This document shows positions 35,071-44,057 of a DNA stretch of 64,000 bases, in pieces. The notes under the pieces were generated by a model. It was not told the origin of the DNA, made no database searches, and saw nothing but the letters and a program-made list of their open reading frames with translations. Position numbers and translations under genes: made by a program. Numbering within the stretch: position 1 is the first letter of the stretch; the number at the start of each line of letters is the position of its first letter. Source of the stretch: Prevotellaceae bacterium UBA1746 (GTDB lineage Bacteria; Bacteroidota; Bacteroidia; Bacteroidales; Bacteroidaceae); assembly GCA_002314875.1 (NCBI GenBank), contig DCHS01000010.1:7842-71841 (forward strand), given 5' to 3'.

Positions 35071-36612
35071 ATGAAAAATCATATCATCACAATAGTAAAA
35101 GCGCTTGCCATCATCTTTGTGGTAATGGCACATGCTGGTTGTCCTACCTATTTGGGCCGCTTCTGCTACATGCTAGGCGTTAGCTTGTTCTTCATGGCAT
35201 CCGGCTATTTTTTCAAGGTAAAATATCTTGAAGACGAGGCTACTTATGTCAAGCGCAGATTCAAGGGGCTTTATCTTCCCTTTGTAAAGTGGAGCATTAT
35301 CTTGCTCGTTTTTAACCACTTATGGTTTTATACTGGAATCCTGAACGAACAGTATGGAAATGCTGCAGGTGGTGTAACCCATCCGCTGAACCTTCATCAA
35401 GGTTTGCAAGCGTTGTGGAGCATCATTTTCAATATGAGTGGTTACGATCAGTTCCTGGGCGGTGCATTCTGGTTCTTCCGCGCTCTCCTCGTTTCCAGTA
35501 TCGTTTTCCTCTTTGGCTTCAAGATGCTTACCTATGTAGGATGGTTAAAGAAAGATATCAAGAGTCGTCTCCTTCCCAGCCATTCTGCTGGTGGTGCATC
35601 AGTTGTACTTCTTTCAGGCTATTCCAAAATTGCCATAACTCTTGCCATCTTAGGAATAGTCTTTGCCGTATGGCAGACTTCTGACGGACTGAAATGGACC
35701 GGTCTCGCTCAAGGTGGCTATCGCGAATTTATGGCGATATTCTTCCTTAGTGCTGGTTATCTCTATCGCCAATTCGAATTGTGGTTAGCGAAGCCCAGCT
35801 ATACGCACGAAGGACTTATTTCATCTGCTAACTGCAAAACAGAACGCCAGAAGAAAATAGTAAGTTTTGCAAACAAGACGATTAACGGAATAGATAAGCT
35901 CATTCGTTTTTTAGGAAGCACTCCCATTGTTTCTCTTGCTATCAGCGGAATCATTTTGGTACTGATTATAGTCTTCCATCCTATCTCAATGGCTTCAAAG
36001 GCTAAGACTTTCAGTGAAATCTATCTGCTAGCTTTCAGCGGCATCGTCGGTTTCAGTTTCGTTCGTAACATATCTTTCTTACTCAACAAGATTGGACGTG
36101 ATGATGAAGTCGCAGATTCCATAGCCGCCTCACCTGCGGGTATGTTCCGCCGTGGCTTACTCTATATCGGTGAAAACACCCTTTATATTTTCGGCTGGCA
36201 TATCCTGGCATTCAAACTTGTCAGCATGCTGAAAGTTGGTGTCTACGGACTTCCCTGGCTGATGGTCGGTGGTCATTGCACCGTTCATTCACCTGAAGGA
36301 AACTGGTTCTGGATTCTCTATACCATCGTTGGCATTGCCATTCCTCTTGGTGGCATTTGGCTTTACCGATATTGCGATTCTCACTATAACCTTAAGATTT
36401 ACCTTCAGTGGGCAAAGACCGGTCTGCAATACCTCGGAGCTGGAATCGTAATATGCAGTATCTATTTCTGGAAAGGCCTGAAATGGAGTGGCATTCATCT
36501 TTGGAAAGCCCTGAAGTGGTGCGTCCTCGGCATTTGGAAAAGCATCTATAGTTTCTGTCAAAGTTTTGTGGATACAATCAAGGCCGGAACCGATTATAAG
36601 CAAGACGAATAA
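35071..36612 (+). CDS. Membrane acyltransferase (OafA/YrhL-like, acyltransferase 3 family)
   Basis: 513 residues with about ten or more membrane helices. The N-terminus (IVKALAIIFVVMAHAGCP) carries the family His in the first helix, and FFMASGYFFKVKY matches the next conserved block. Such enzymes O-acetylate LPS or other envelope sugars. The C-terminal 60 residues contain Trp-rich repeats (KGLKWSGIHLWKALKWCVLG) beyond the usual core. It starts 13 nt after kdsD, completing a GT2-kdsA-kdsD-acyltransferase run. Confidence 0.87.
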   Translation: MKNHIITIVKALAIIFVVMAHAGCPTYLGRFCYMLGVSLFFMASGYFFKVKYLEDEATYVKRRFKGLYLPFVKWSIILLVFNHLWFYTGILNEQYGNAAGGVTHPLNLHQGLQALWSIIFNMSGYDQFLGGAFWFFRALLVSSIVFLFGFKMLTYVGWLKKDIKSRLLPSHSAGGASVVLLSGYSKIAITLAILGIVFAVWQTSDGLKWTGLAQGGYREFMAIFFLSAGYLYRQFELWLAKPSYTHEGLISSANCKTERQKKIVSFANKTINGIDKLIRFLGSTPIVSLAISGIILVLIIVFHPISMASKAKTFSEIYLLAFSGIVGFSFVRNISFLLNKIGRDDEVADSIAASPAGMFRRGLLYIGENTLYIFGWHILAFKLVSMLKVGVYGLPWLMVGGHCTVHSPEGNWFWILYTIVGIAIPLGGIWLYRYCDSHYNLKIYLQWAKTGLQYLGAGIVICSIYFWKGLKWSGIHLWKALKWCVLGIWKSIYSFCQSFVDTIKAGTDYKQDE

Positions 36613-36672
36613 GCCATAATTTACTGGTTTTGCATCAAATCAACGGTTTTACCGTGTTATTATAATTTATAA

Positions 36673-36720
36673 AAAGCAACTAAGCGCACACTGATTATCA
36701 GGCGTTTAGTTGCTTTATTG
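36673..36720 (+). terminator. Terminator after the acyltransferase gene
   Basis: AAAGCAACTAA-GCGC (from 36673) pairs with GCG-TTTAGTTGCTTT (to 36716), with an 11-bp outer stem and a 16-nt loop, followed by a short T-rich tail. Confidence 0.7.
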
Positions 36721-36765
36721 TTTATATTTTGATTTGCACGCATAGGAATATATATAAATAATAAC

Positions 36766-36773
36766 TACCTTTG
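36766..36773 (+). promoter_or_regulatory. -7 box for the SusA-like amylase gene
   Basis: TACCTTTG followed by C, a perfect TAnnTTTG, 31 nt upstream of the start. No clear -33 TTG at the expected place. Confidence 0.6.
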
Positions 36774-36804
36774 CAGTCGAAAACAAATTAATCCCCACCT
36801 AACC

Positions 36805-38673
36805 ATGAAACGATTAAGTCTTCTAACACTGAGCCTCTGTTGCGCATCTATCGGCATATTTGCAAACACAGACAAGGCGAAGAAACCTACTATAAATGTT
36901 GAGCAGGTTCATCCGCTTTGCTGGTGGACTGGCATGCAGAATCCCGAACTCCAGATTCTCCTTCACGGCAACCAGATTGGCCAGAGTGAAGTTGCTCTCA
37001 GTTCTAACGACATAAAAATAAATAAAGTCGTTCGTCCTGAAAACGATAACTATTTAATTATATATGTTAACACCCTTGGCGCACAACCTCAGCAGTTCAA
37101 CATCGAACTGACAAATGGCAAGAAAAAAACGAAGGTTCCCTACGAACTTAGGCACCGTGAAAACCAGTGGAAGGGAAGTTTCGATGCCAGCGATGTTCTC
37201 TATCTCCTGATGCCTGACCGCTTTGCCAATGGAGATACCAGCAACGATAATGGAATGGGACTCAAAGACCAGAAGTTGACTCCCGATGAACCTTTCGGAC
37301 GTCATGGTGGAGACCTTGCCGGTATGGACCAGCAACTTGATTATTTGCAGGATCTCGGCATTACTGCTATTTGGCCTACTCCCATTCAGATTAACGATAT
37401 GGAGAATGGTAGTTATCATGGTTATGCCATCACTGATTACTATCAAGTTGATCCCCGTCTCGGTACCAACGAGCAGTTCAAGGAATATGTAAAGCATTGC
37501 CACGAACATGGCATTAAGTTCATCATGGACCTTGTTTTCAACCACTGCGGTAGTGAGAACTTCCTTTTTAAGGATCTCCCTTCAAAGGATTGGTTCAACA
37601 ACAACTCTGAATACATCCAGACCAACTATAAACTCGGTGCACTCGTTGACCCCCATGCTACAGAAGCAGAAAGCAAATTAGCTTCTGACGGATGGTTTAC
37701 CAAAGAGATGCCCGACTTCAACCAGCGTAATCCCCTCGTTTTGGACTACCTGATGCAGGCAAGTATCTGGTGGACAGAATACGCAGGAATCGATGGTATT
37801 CGTCAGGACACCTATCCCTATTGTGATGTTGAGAGCATGGCAAAGTGGAATCTCCGTCTTGAATCAGAATATCCTGGTTACAATGTCGTTGGTGAAACCT
37901 GGATTAACTACAACGTCGGTGTTGCTCCCTGGCAGAAAGACAGCAAGCTAGGAAAGACTAATTCACAGTTAAAGACTGTTATGGACTTCCCCTTGATGTA
38001 TCTGCTCGATAAGGTTTGCGACGAAGAAACCGATGATTGGGACAATGGTTTTGCACGTCTTTGGGACTATTTCGTTCAGGATGGCATCTACGAGGATCCC
38101 ATGCATCTTCTCACCTTCCTGGATAACCACGACACAGACCGTTTCTGCCCGAATGCAGAAAAGGCAGCAAACATGGATCGCTACCGCCAAGCGCTGACAA
38201 TCTTGCTTTTTGTTCGCGGTATTCCTCAACTGTATTACGGTGATGAAATCGGTCTTTGGAGCAATAAGAGCAAGGGCGACGGTCTCCTTCGCCAGGATTT
38301 CCCTGGAGGATGGGAAAACAGCGATCATAATGCCTTTACTGAAGCAGGTCGTACGGCTGCTGAGAAGGAACGATATAACTTTACCAAAAAGCTCCTCCAT
38401 TTCCGTCAGGACAATAAGGCTATTTCCGAAGGAAATATGACACAGTACACCGTAAAGGACGGAATCTACTGTTTTAGCCGTCATACCAACGGACGCACCG
38501 TTACCGTCATTCTGAACGGTACAAGCAAGGAAAAGAATGCTGACCTTACCCGTTTCAAGGCAGTTCTTCCAGAAACCACTGCCAAGGAAATCATCAGCGG
38601 CGAAACTCTCCGTCTGGAAGAGCAAATTGATATGCCAGCAAGAGGCATTCTGATTCTCGATTTCAAAAAATAA
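36805..38673 (+). CDS. SusA-like neopullulanase/cyclomaltodextrinase (GH13)
   Basis: 622 residues with a signal peptide (MKRLSLLTLSLCCASIGIFA). An N-terminal beta domain (about 28-120) precedes the barrel. GH13 signatures: DLVFNHCG (I), GIDGIRQDTYPY with the nucleophile Asp (II), VVGETW with the acid Glu (III) and FLDNHDTDR (IV). The short C-terminal domain ends in MPARGILILDFKK. This is the layout of SusA-type periplasmic enzymes that cut cyclodextrins and maltodextrins. No susC/susD pair follows, so it is not in a full starch-utilisation locus here. Confidence 0.92.
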   Translation: MKRLSLLTLSLCCASIGIFANTDKAKKPTINVEQVHPLCWWTGMQNPELQILLHGNQIGQSEVALSSNDIKINKVVRPENDNYLIIYVNTLGAQPQQFNIELTNGKKKTKVPYELRHRENQWKGSFDASDVLYLLMPDRFANGDTSNDNGMGLKDQKLTPDEPFGRHGGDLAGMDQQLDYLQDLGITAIWPTPIQINDMENGSYHGYAITDYYQVDPRLGTNEQFKEYVKHCHEHGIKFIMDLVFNHCGSENFLFKDLPSKDWFNNNSEYIQTNYKLGALVDPHATEAESKLASDGWFTKEMPDFNQRNPLVLDYLMQASIWWTEYAGIDGIRQDTYPYCDVESMAKWNLRLESEYPGYNVVGETWINYNVGVAPWQKDSKLGKTNSQLKTVMDFPLMYLLDKVCDEETDDWDNGFARLWDYFVQDGIYEDPMHLLTFLDNHDTDRFCPNAEKAANMDRYRQALTILLFVRGIPQLYYGDEIGLWSNKSKGDGLLRQDFPGGWENSDHNAFTEAGRTAAEKERYNFTKKLLHFRQDNKAISEGNMTQYTVKDGIYCFSRHTNGRTVTVILNGTSKEKNADLTRFKAVLPETTAKEIISGETLRLEEQIDMPARGILILDFKK

Positions 38674-38741
38674 AACATCAAAACACATCTAATAGAATAT
38701 AGGATAAAAAAGGTAAATTAGGTATTAGTAAATTTAAGGTG

Positions 38742-38788
38742 TGAAGGGTGTATCATGAGTCTCACGACGATTGATACCCCTTCTTTTT
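38742..38788 (+). terminator. Terminator after the SusA-like gene
   Basis: GAAGGG-T-GTATCA (from 38743) pairs with TGATACCCCTTC (to 38783), followed by a run of T (38784-38788). It ends the amylase transcript and isolates the next three genes. Confidence 0.8.
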
Positions 38789-38888
38789 TATGGTCTATTT
38801 ATTCCCATCATATTTTACAAATATGACGTTTCTACATGAGAAAGTGCTTTTTTTACGAGTTATTAGCTGATTTTTCGAAATAAATCAT

Positions 38889-38896
38889 TAATTTTG
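38889..38896 (+). promoter_or_regulatory. -7 box for the barrel/dockerin/cohesin-like gene run
   Basis: TAATTTTG followed by C, a perfect TAnnTTTG box, 35 nt upstream of the gene at 38932. Genes at 38932, 40020 and 41274 follow with gaps of 29 and 15 nt, so one transcript is likely. Confidence 0.6.
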
Positions 38897-38931
38897 CGAC
38901 GCAAAATATTCGATTTGCAGCAAAAAACTCT

Positions 38932-39990
38932 ATGAAGTCTAAATATCTCATTCTCACACCCCTATTTTCTGTTATGGCCATGGGCACCACCTATGGCCAG
39001 AATAACTCTGTATACATGAGCGAAAATTCAGAAATAGAGAACCAGATTAAGATTCCCTCGAAGAAGTCTCTTAAAGAATTTCGCCATCTTGATCTGGAGG
39101 TTTCTGGTGGTTCCACAGGTATCGGTGTAGAATTGGATTTTGTAGCAAACCCATGGGTTACAGTGAGAGCAGGTGCTACCTATATGCCCAAGTTTCACAA
39201 GACTATCCACTGCAAGGCACAGATTGGTGAAGACGAGAAGACCACCTACGATGAAGATGGCCAACGCCTCCCTACTCGCTTTGAAAAAATGGCAGATCTT
39301 CTGGAAGACTTCATAGGTACACCTGTTGATGCTGTTGTTGCCATGGACGCTACTCCGTCTTTCTATAATGCAAAGTTTCTGGTGGATGTTTATCCCTTTA
39401 AAAACGAGCACTGGCACTTCACCGGTGGTTTTTATTACGGAAAATCACATGTAGCTACTGCCATAAATAAAGGCAGCGAACTACCCTCACTCATGGCCAT
39501 CAACCTTTATAATCGAATGTATGATAATGGAGGAGAAATTACAGATGGCTTCTCTTTGCCCCCAGAATACCTTAGAAGGCTTCTAACCTATGGTAGAGCA
39601 GGTATACATGTAGGAAATTACACTCATGATATCATGGCCGTTGATTCAGAAACAGGTGAAGAATACATTTTACATGCTAAAGGAGATCCATACATGATGG
39701 TTCCCAATGCTGATAATCTGGTATTTGCAAAGGCTTATGTTAATAAATTCCGCCCATACTTTGGATTTGGCTATACTAGTCTATTAGGTAAGCACCAAAA
39801 ATGGGGAATCGGCTTTGATTTAGGAGGAATGTTCTGGGGAGGTGCTCCGAAACTCATAGATCATAGTGGTGTTGATCTAATGTATGATGTCGAAGACATA
39901 AAAGGAAATGTAGGAGATTATGTCCGTCTTGCAAGACATATAAAAGCCTTTCCTGTGCTTGAATTAAGAATTAAACGAAGACTTTTCTAA
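38932..39990 (+). CDS. Predicted outer-membrane beta-barrel protein
   Basis: 352 residues. Signal peptide MKSKYLILTPLFSVMAMGTTYG-Q. The mature part alternates short amphipathic strands (LDLEVSGGSTGIGVELDFV, WVTVRAGATYMP, HFTGGFYYGKSH, FRPYFGFGYTSLL, WGIGFDLGGMFWG) and ends in Phe (LELRIKRRLF), the usual barrel-assembly tail. Family not recognised. Codon use and AT content differ from the neighbours (more TTA, GGA, AGA). Probably co-transcribed with the dockerin and cohesin-like genes. Confidence 0.75.
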   Translation: MKSKYLILTPLFSVMAMGTTYGQNNSVYMSENSEIENQIKIPSKKSLKEFRHLDLEVSGGSTGIGVELDFVANPWVTVRAGATYMPKFHKTIHCKAQIGEDEKTTYDEDGQRLPTRFEKMADLLEDFIGTPVDAVVAMDATPSFYNAKFLVDVYPFKNEHWHFTGGFYYGKSHVATAINKGSELPSLMAINLYNRMYDNGGEITDGFSLPPEYLRRLLTYGRAGIHVGNYTHDIMAVDSETGEEYILHAKGDPYMMVPNADNLVFAKAYVNKFRPYFGFGYTSLLGKHQKWGIGFDLGGMFWGGAPKLIDHSGVDLMYDVEDIKGNVGDYVRLARHIKAFPVLELRIKRRLF

Positions 39991-40019
39991 TATCGAATCT
40001 ACGATAAAAAAATACAAAT

Positions 40020-41258
40020 ATGAAAAGACTATTTGTTTTCATAATAACAATCATCTCCTTGGGTACAGCCAATGCACAAGAGGCTGAAGTCCAAGATGGT
40101 TTCTATCGCATTCAAAACTATGGTTCTGACCGATTTGTTTATGTTTGTGATAATACGGGAACAGTTAATACGGCAAATAAAACTGCTGATATGGAGGCGA
40201 TTGCTCTATATAAGTCCCCTGAACGCCGTTATTCGGATCCCGCTTCTGTAATTTTTGTAACCTTTATTGCAGTTGATAGAGGAAATGTTTTTCTTGACTT
40301 GCTTGCTCAAGGAACGGGTGTTCACGAAATCGTCGGCACCTATGTAAATGTTACAGGAGGTACTGCATATGGTACTTACTGGATTTATAACCCAAAATTC
40401 AGTGTTTACCTTTGGGATGAAAACATTAACAATGAAGAATCTGGTTATGTAGGTACTACACCTGTAAAGAAAAATGGTACGACTGTAGAAAACTACAGAA
40501 ACTGGAAAGTATATCCTATTGACGCTAATTCTTCTGAGTATTTTGGAATAGCTCCAAAAACAAACATGCAGTTAAATGGCAAGTACTACAAGCCTTTTTA
40601 TATGGCTTATCCCTTTGATTTCGCCAGCAATGGTATGAAAGCCTACTATGTCTCTGCTGTTCATTCTGATGCAGTTGTTATTAAGGAAATTGTCGGTGAA
40701 GTTCCTGCAAAGACTCCCGTTATTGTAGAATGTAGTACTTCTGCTGCGACAACAAACCGTTTGAATATCTATCCAACAAGCATCTCAGAAATATCTGACA
40801 ACCAGCTTTCTGGAAATTTCTTCTGTTATGATGGTCATCAGCAATCAGAAGCAAGCCATGTAGGTTATGATCCCAACACAATGCGTGTCCTTGCTGTCAA
40901 GGACGGAAAGCTCAAGTTTGTAACTGATGATAATGGCGACTACACAACTCCTATGAATATCAATGGAAGTGCTTATACTCACTTCCTCAATGCCAACGAA
41001 TCTTATCTCACTGTCCCTGCCGGCTCTGCTGCAGAAATTGCAGTTATGACAGAAGCAGAGTATGACGCTACTCACAAGAAGAAGGGCGATATCGATGGCA
41101 ACAGCGTCATTAACATTGCAGACGTTACTGCTCTCTACAAACTCATCGCAGATGGTAAAACCGCTACTGAAACTCCCGCAGGAGATGTAGACGGTAATGG
41201 CACCATCAACATCGCAGATGTTGCTGCGCTATTCAAATTAATTGCTGCTGGATCTTAA
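40020..41258 (+). CDS. Secreted protein with a C-terminal dockerin type I domain
   Basis: 412 residues. Signal peptide MKRLFVFIITIISLGTANA-Q. Residues 25-350 form a region with repeated strand-rich segments (GFYRIQNYGSDRFVYV, VTGGTAYGTYWIYNPKFSVY) of unknown function; the start resembles ricin-like or carbohydrate-binding openings but I cannot assign it. Residues 356-411 are a dockerin pair: GDIDGNSVINIADV and GDVDGNGTINIADV, each a calcium-binding loop plus helix. The Asp/Asn ligands are intact in both. The next gene, 15 nt on, encodes a cohesin-like domain. Confidence 0.85.
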   Translation: MKRLFVFIITIISLGTANAQEAEVQDGFYRIQNYGSDRFVYVCDNTGTVNTANKTADMEAIALYKSPERRYSDPASVIFVTFIAVDRGNVFLDLLAQGTGVHEIVGTYVNVTGGTAYGTYWIYNPKFSVYLWDENINNEESGYVGTTPVKKNGTTVENYRNWKVYPIDANSSEYFGIAPKTNMQLNGKYYKPFYMAYPFDFASNGMKAYYVSAVHSDAVVIKEIVGEVPAKTPVIVECSTSAATTNRLNIYPTSISEISDNQLSGNFFCYDGHQQSEASHVGYDPNTMRVLAVKDGKLKFVTDDNGDYTTPMNINGSAYTHFLNANESYLTVPAGSAAEIAVMTEAEYDATHKKKGDIDGNSVINIADVTALYKLIADGKTATETPAGDVDGNGTINIADVAALFKLIAAGS

Positions 41259-41273
41259 AAGAATAACAATATA

Positions 41274-41975
41274 ATGAAAAAGATATTTTTGTTTTTAGCC
41301 TCTATTTTCACGATGGCTATTGTAAATGCGCAGGCAATCTACGAACCTGATGCAGAAGGAAACAATAACAAGATTACCATTGAACTCGACGAAGTTGATG
41401 ATATCTCAGAAAGCAGTTTCACGATTTACCTCAGCAATCCCTCAATTAGCCTCTGCGGTTTAAGCGCTTACTTCTATTTTGATGATAACAGCGTAAAACC
41501 ATGGTGCTATGACGATGCTGCCGGTTATATTCTTGAAGGTAACAATTATAGCAAGAAGAGCAATCCTAACGGTCGTCTTAATGGCCATTCTATAACCAGT
41601 TTCCTTTGTGATGCTTCAAATAAAGAGCATGCATACCAGTTCTTTGTAGGTATTGCTGGTGCTACTGATTTCCTTGGCACTGAGGGTTGGATGGCAACGG
41701 TATATTTCGATGCAACTAAACTCAGTGACGGTACTCACTACCTCCATATGGTAAATCCAGAATGTGCATGGACAAACGCTGATGCTTCTGCCACCGCAAC
41801 TTATAAATGTGCTAATCAAGATCTCCTCTTTAAGATTCACAATGGTACGATGACTTTCATCGAAACTATTCCCGTACAGACAGAAAACCACGCCATCTAT
41901 GATCTCCAGGGGCGTCGTTTTAATCAGGTTCAACAAGGTGTGAACATTATCAACGGTAAGAAAATCCTCCACTAA
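41274..41975 (+). CDS. Secreted cohesin-like domain protein with a DLQGRR tail
   Basis: 233 residues. Signal peptide MKKIFLFLASIFTMAIVNA-Q. The body has the order of strands seen in cohesin/CBM-like modules: ISESSFTIYLSNPSISLCGL, then SAYFYFDDNSVKPW, VGIAGATDFLGTEGWMATVY and SDGTHYLHMVN. The resemblance is by pattern only. The C-terminus (IYDLQGRRFNQVQQG, then NGKKILH) is the Bacteroidales sorting-like tail. Placed 15 nt after a dockerin gene, it may be a surface anchor for it; this is a hypothesis. The tail suggests attachment or secretion by a T9SS-like route. Confidence 0.65.
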   Translation: MKKIFLFLASIFTMAIVNAQAIYEPDAEGNNNKITIELDEVDDISESSFTIYLSNPSISLCGLSAYFYFDDNSVKPWCYDDAAGYILEGNNYSKKSNPNGRLNGHSITSFLCDASNKEHAYQFFVGIAGATDFLGTEGWMATVYFDATKLSDGTHYLHMVNPECAWTNADASATATYKCANQDLLFKIHNGTMTFIETIPVQTENHAIYDLQGRRFNQVQQGVNIINGKKILH

Positions 41976-41995
41976 CAGAAGGACTCCTATAAAAT

Positions 41996-42035
41996 AAAAT
42001 AGCAGAAAGCCGAATGACTTTTCTGCTATTTTTTG
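41996..42035. terminator. Terminator between the cohesin-like gene and the convergent GT4 gene
   Basis: AATAGCAGAAA pairs with TTTCTGCTATT around a short loop, then T run to 42034. It overlaps the last codons of the minus-strand GT4 gene (stop at 42026). Confidence 0.8.
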
Positions 42036-43150
42036 TCCCAGAAATCAAGGTATTGACGAGCAACCTTGACATGGTCGTGGTAGATCTTTACGAACTCACG
42101 GCTCTCTCGTTTCAAACGGGGAATCTCTTTGCTATGCTCTACGAGCCAGCAGAGTTTTTCGAAAACACTTGCTTCGTTTGGTTCAACATTGATAATAGGA
42201 CGCAGGCCTGATACACCTTTTTCCTGAAGCTCATAGTATTCTGGCTCTGCACCGCCAACGACTATAAGGCCTTGAGACATCGCCTGGAGCGCGTTCATTG
42301 CTGGCGTATAAGAATACAACTGATCAAGAATGACATCCGAAGAATTCATCATCTGCTTATACTCTGCAAAAGGAACACTCTCAGCACGACGAATGTCCAC
42401 GAGATCTGGATAGCGCTGCTCTACTCTTTCCAGTGCCCTAAGCATGATATCCGTTCCCTTATAGACAGAACGTGCTTTCTGAATGCCGATAAAGAAACGA
42501 ACCTTATCAGATTTTTGTTTCTTATCACCCATTTTTTGATTATTGGATTCCTCAAGCTTTATCGGGAATGGAATGTATTGCATTTTCTCTACGGCTTCTG
42601 GACAATGCGCTTTGTAACTGGCCCAATACTCATAAAGACCAGCCGGAATGCCGTCGCAATCCTTTGCAATATATTCATTCAGTCTTCCTTTCGGGCCTTC
42701 CAACCAGTCAGCGATGAAAACATCATTTTCGCCCCCACGACGTTGTTCCGCTCCAATATTGAAATCAGAGTATCGGAACGTCTTACAATCAAGACCGGCT
42801 TTCACCCAATAATGATCCATACCAAACGCCGCCATGAAGACCTTTTTATTATGACGTTTGAGGTATTTATAATACGGCAGAATCTTCTCGGCTTTCAACT
42901 GGAGGAAAACAGGATTGATGATTTGAACGACATCGAATCCTTTGAATTTTCTGAAGTTCCACCAAAGGCGTAGTAGGAACTTTGAGGTCTGAAAAGCATC
43001 AAGACCATAGCGGCGCAAATCAATGTCACGCGGATAATTCTTCCATCCGTCTCCGTCAGAAGCCACCACGACATCATGGCCCAAGGCTCTCAAGCCTTCG
43101 GCTAATGTTGCATGAACATTACTGTAATCACCAAGAAGGAGGATGCGCAT
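42026..43150 (-). CDS. GT-B (family 4-like) glycosyltransferase
   Basis: 374 residues from the ATG giving MRILLLGDYSNVH; a TTG three codons upstream could be read but the ATG fits the first strand of a GT-B fold. N-terminal domain shows HATLAEGLRALGHDVVVAS. The C-terminal domain has KGTDIMLRALERV and SYTPAMNALQAMSQGLIVVG followed by AEPEYYEL, the nucleotide-sugar site with the E-x7-E-like spacing. Acceptor and donor unknown. It is a single-gene unit on the minus strand. Confidence 0.85.
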   Translation of the reverse strand: MRILLLGDYSNVHATLAEGLRALGHDVVVASDGDGWKNYPRDIDLRRYGLDAFQTSKFLLRLWWNFRKFKGFDVVQIINPVFLQLKAEKILPYYKYLKRHNKKVFMAAFGMDHYWVKAGLDCKTFRYSDFNIGAEQRRGGENDVFIADWLEGPKGRLNEYIAKDCDGIPAGLYEYWASYKAHCPEAVEKMQYIPFPIKLEESNNQKMGDKKQKSDKVRFFIGIQKARSVYKGTDIMLRALERVEQRYPDLVDIRRAESVPFAEYKQMMNSSDVILDQLYSYTPAMNALQAMSQGLIVVGGAEPEYYELQEKGVSGLRPIINVEPNEASVFEKLCWLVEHSKEIPRLKRESREFVKIYHDHVKVARQYLDFWDKK

Positions 43151-43191
43151 AGACTTCAAATATGGTTACGCCAGGTCTTATGAATAATAGC

Positions 43192-43227
43192 AAACAAGAG
43201 GATGTGAACACTCACACCCTCTTGTTT
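43192..43227 (-). terminator. Terminator after yebC
   Basis: AACAAGAGG-TGTGA arms pair with TCACA-CCTCTTGTT around ACAC (43193-43226), about 40 nt past the yebC stop. T-rich sequence flanks both sides, so it may work in either direction. Confidence 0.75.
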
Positions 43228-43266
43228 ATTTTGTTAAGTCCTCAAGAGGGCTTAGAGAATCGAAGA

Positions 43267-43998
43267 TTAGTCTTCAGCAGGTTTCATATTGGTGTAAACC
43301 GTCTGAACATCATCGAAGTCTTCCAAACGTTCAACCATCTTGTCGATAGTCTCGCGCTGCTCGGGAGTAACCTCCTTCAAATCGTTGGGGATATAAGTAA
43401 ATTCACCACCTACTTCTTCGAAACCGTTACCTTCGAGGTACTTCTGGATTTCAGCATAGCTCTTGGGGTCACCATAGATAGTGAGGGTGCCTTCTTCGGG
43501 ATCTTCATCGTATTCATCATCAACACCGAGGTCAATAACTTCGAGGATGAAATCGTCCATATCAAGATCAGCAGGCTTCTTGAAAGTGAATACACACTTG
43601 TGATCAAACAAGAAAGCGAGGCTACCAGAAGTACCCATGTTACCGCTGAACTTGTTGAAGACAGAACGAACATCACCTACGGTACGAGTGGGATTATCAG
43701 TAAGAGTATCAACGAAAACGGCAATACCGTGAGGGCCATAACCTTCGTAAGTACGGGTTTCGTAGCTGCTCTGGTCCTTACCCATTGCATTCTTAATAGC
43801 ACGCTCGATATTATCCTTCGGCATATTCTCACGTTTACAGGTAGCGATGATAGAACGAAGGGTAGGATTGGTATCTGCATCAGGACCGCCTGCCTTAACA
43901 GCAATAGCGATCTGCTTACCAAGACGAGTAAAGGTTTTTGCCATGTGGCCCCAACGCTTCATTTTGGTGGCCTTACGATATTCAAATGCTCTTCCCAT
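43267..43998 (-). CDS. yebC: YebC/PmpR/TACO1-family protein
   Basis: 243 residues. It begins MGRAFEYRKATKMKRWGHMAKTFTR (cut here to the family start) and has the conserved block NPTLRSIIATCKRENMPKDN followed by IERAIKNAMG, then YEGYGPHGIAVFVDTLTDN. Family members were annotated as transcription regulators; later work links them to translation of proline-rich stretches. The DNA-binding role is therefore not certain. It lies 59 nt after pheT on the same strand. Confidence 0.93.
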   Translation of the reverse strand: MGRAFEYRKATKMKRWGHMAKTFTRLGKQIAIAVKAGGPDADTNPTLRSIIATCKRENMPKDNIERAIKNAMGKDQSSYETRTYEGYGPHGIAVFVDTLTDNPTRTVGDVRSVFNKFSGNMGTSGSLAFLFDHKCVFTFKKPADLDMDDFILEVIDLGVDDEYDEDPEEGTLTIYGDPKSYAEIQKYLEGNGFEEVGGEFTYIPNDLKEVTPEQRETIDKMVERLEDFDDVQTVYTNMKPAED

Positions 43999-44057
43999 AG
44001 TAGAGTTGAAATAATTTTAGTTTATGTTTTTATTAATTTGATTTTTTGATAATTAGA

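Noticed and set aside
43150..43159. A TTG start three codons upstream for the GT4 gene
   Set aside because: The ATG gives the usual GT-B first strand and the TTG lies in a TATTTG promoter-like stretch.
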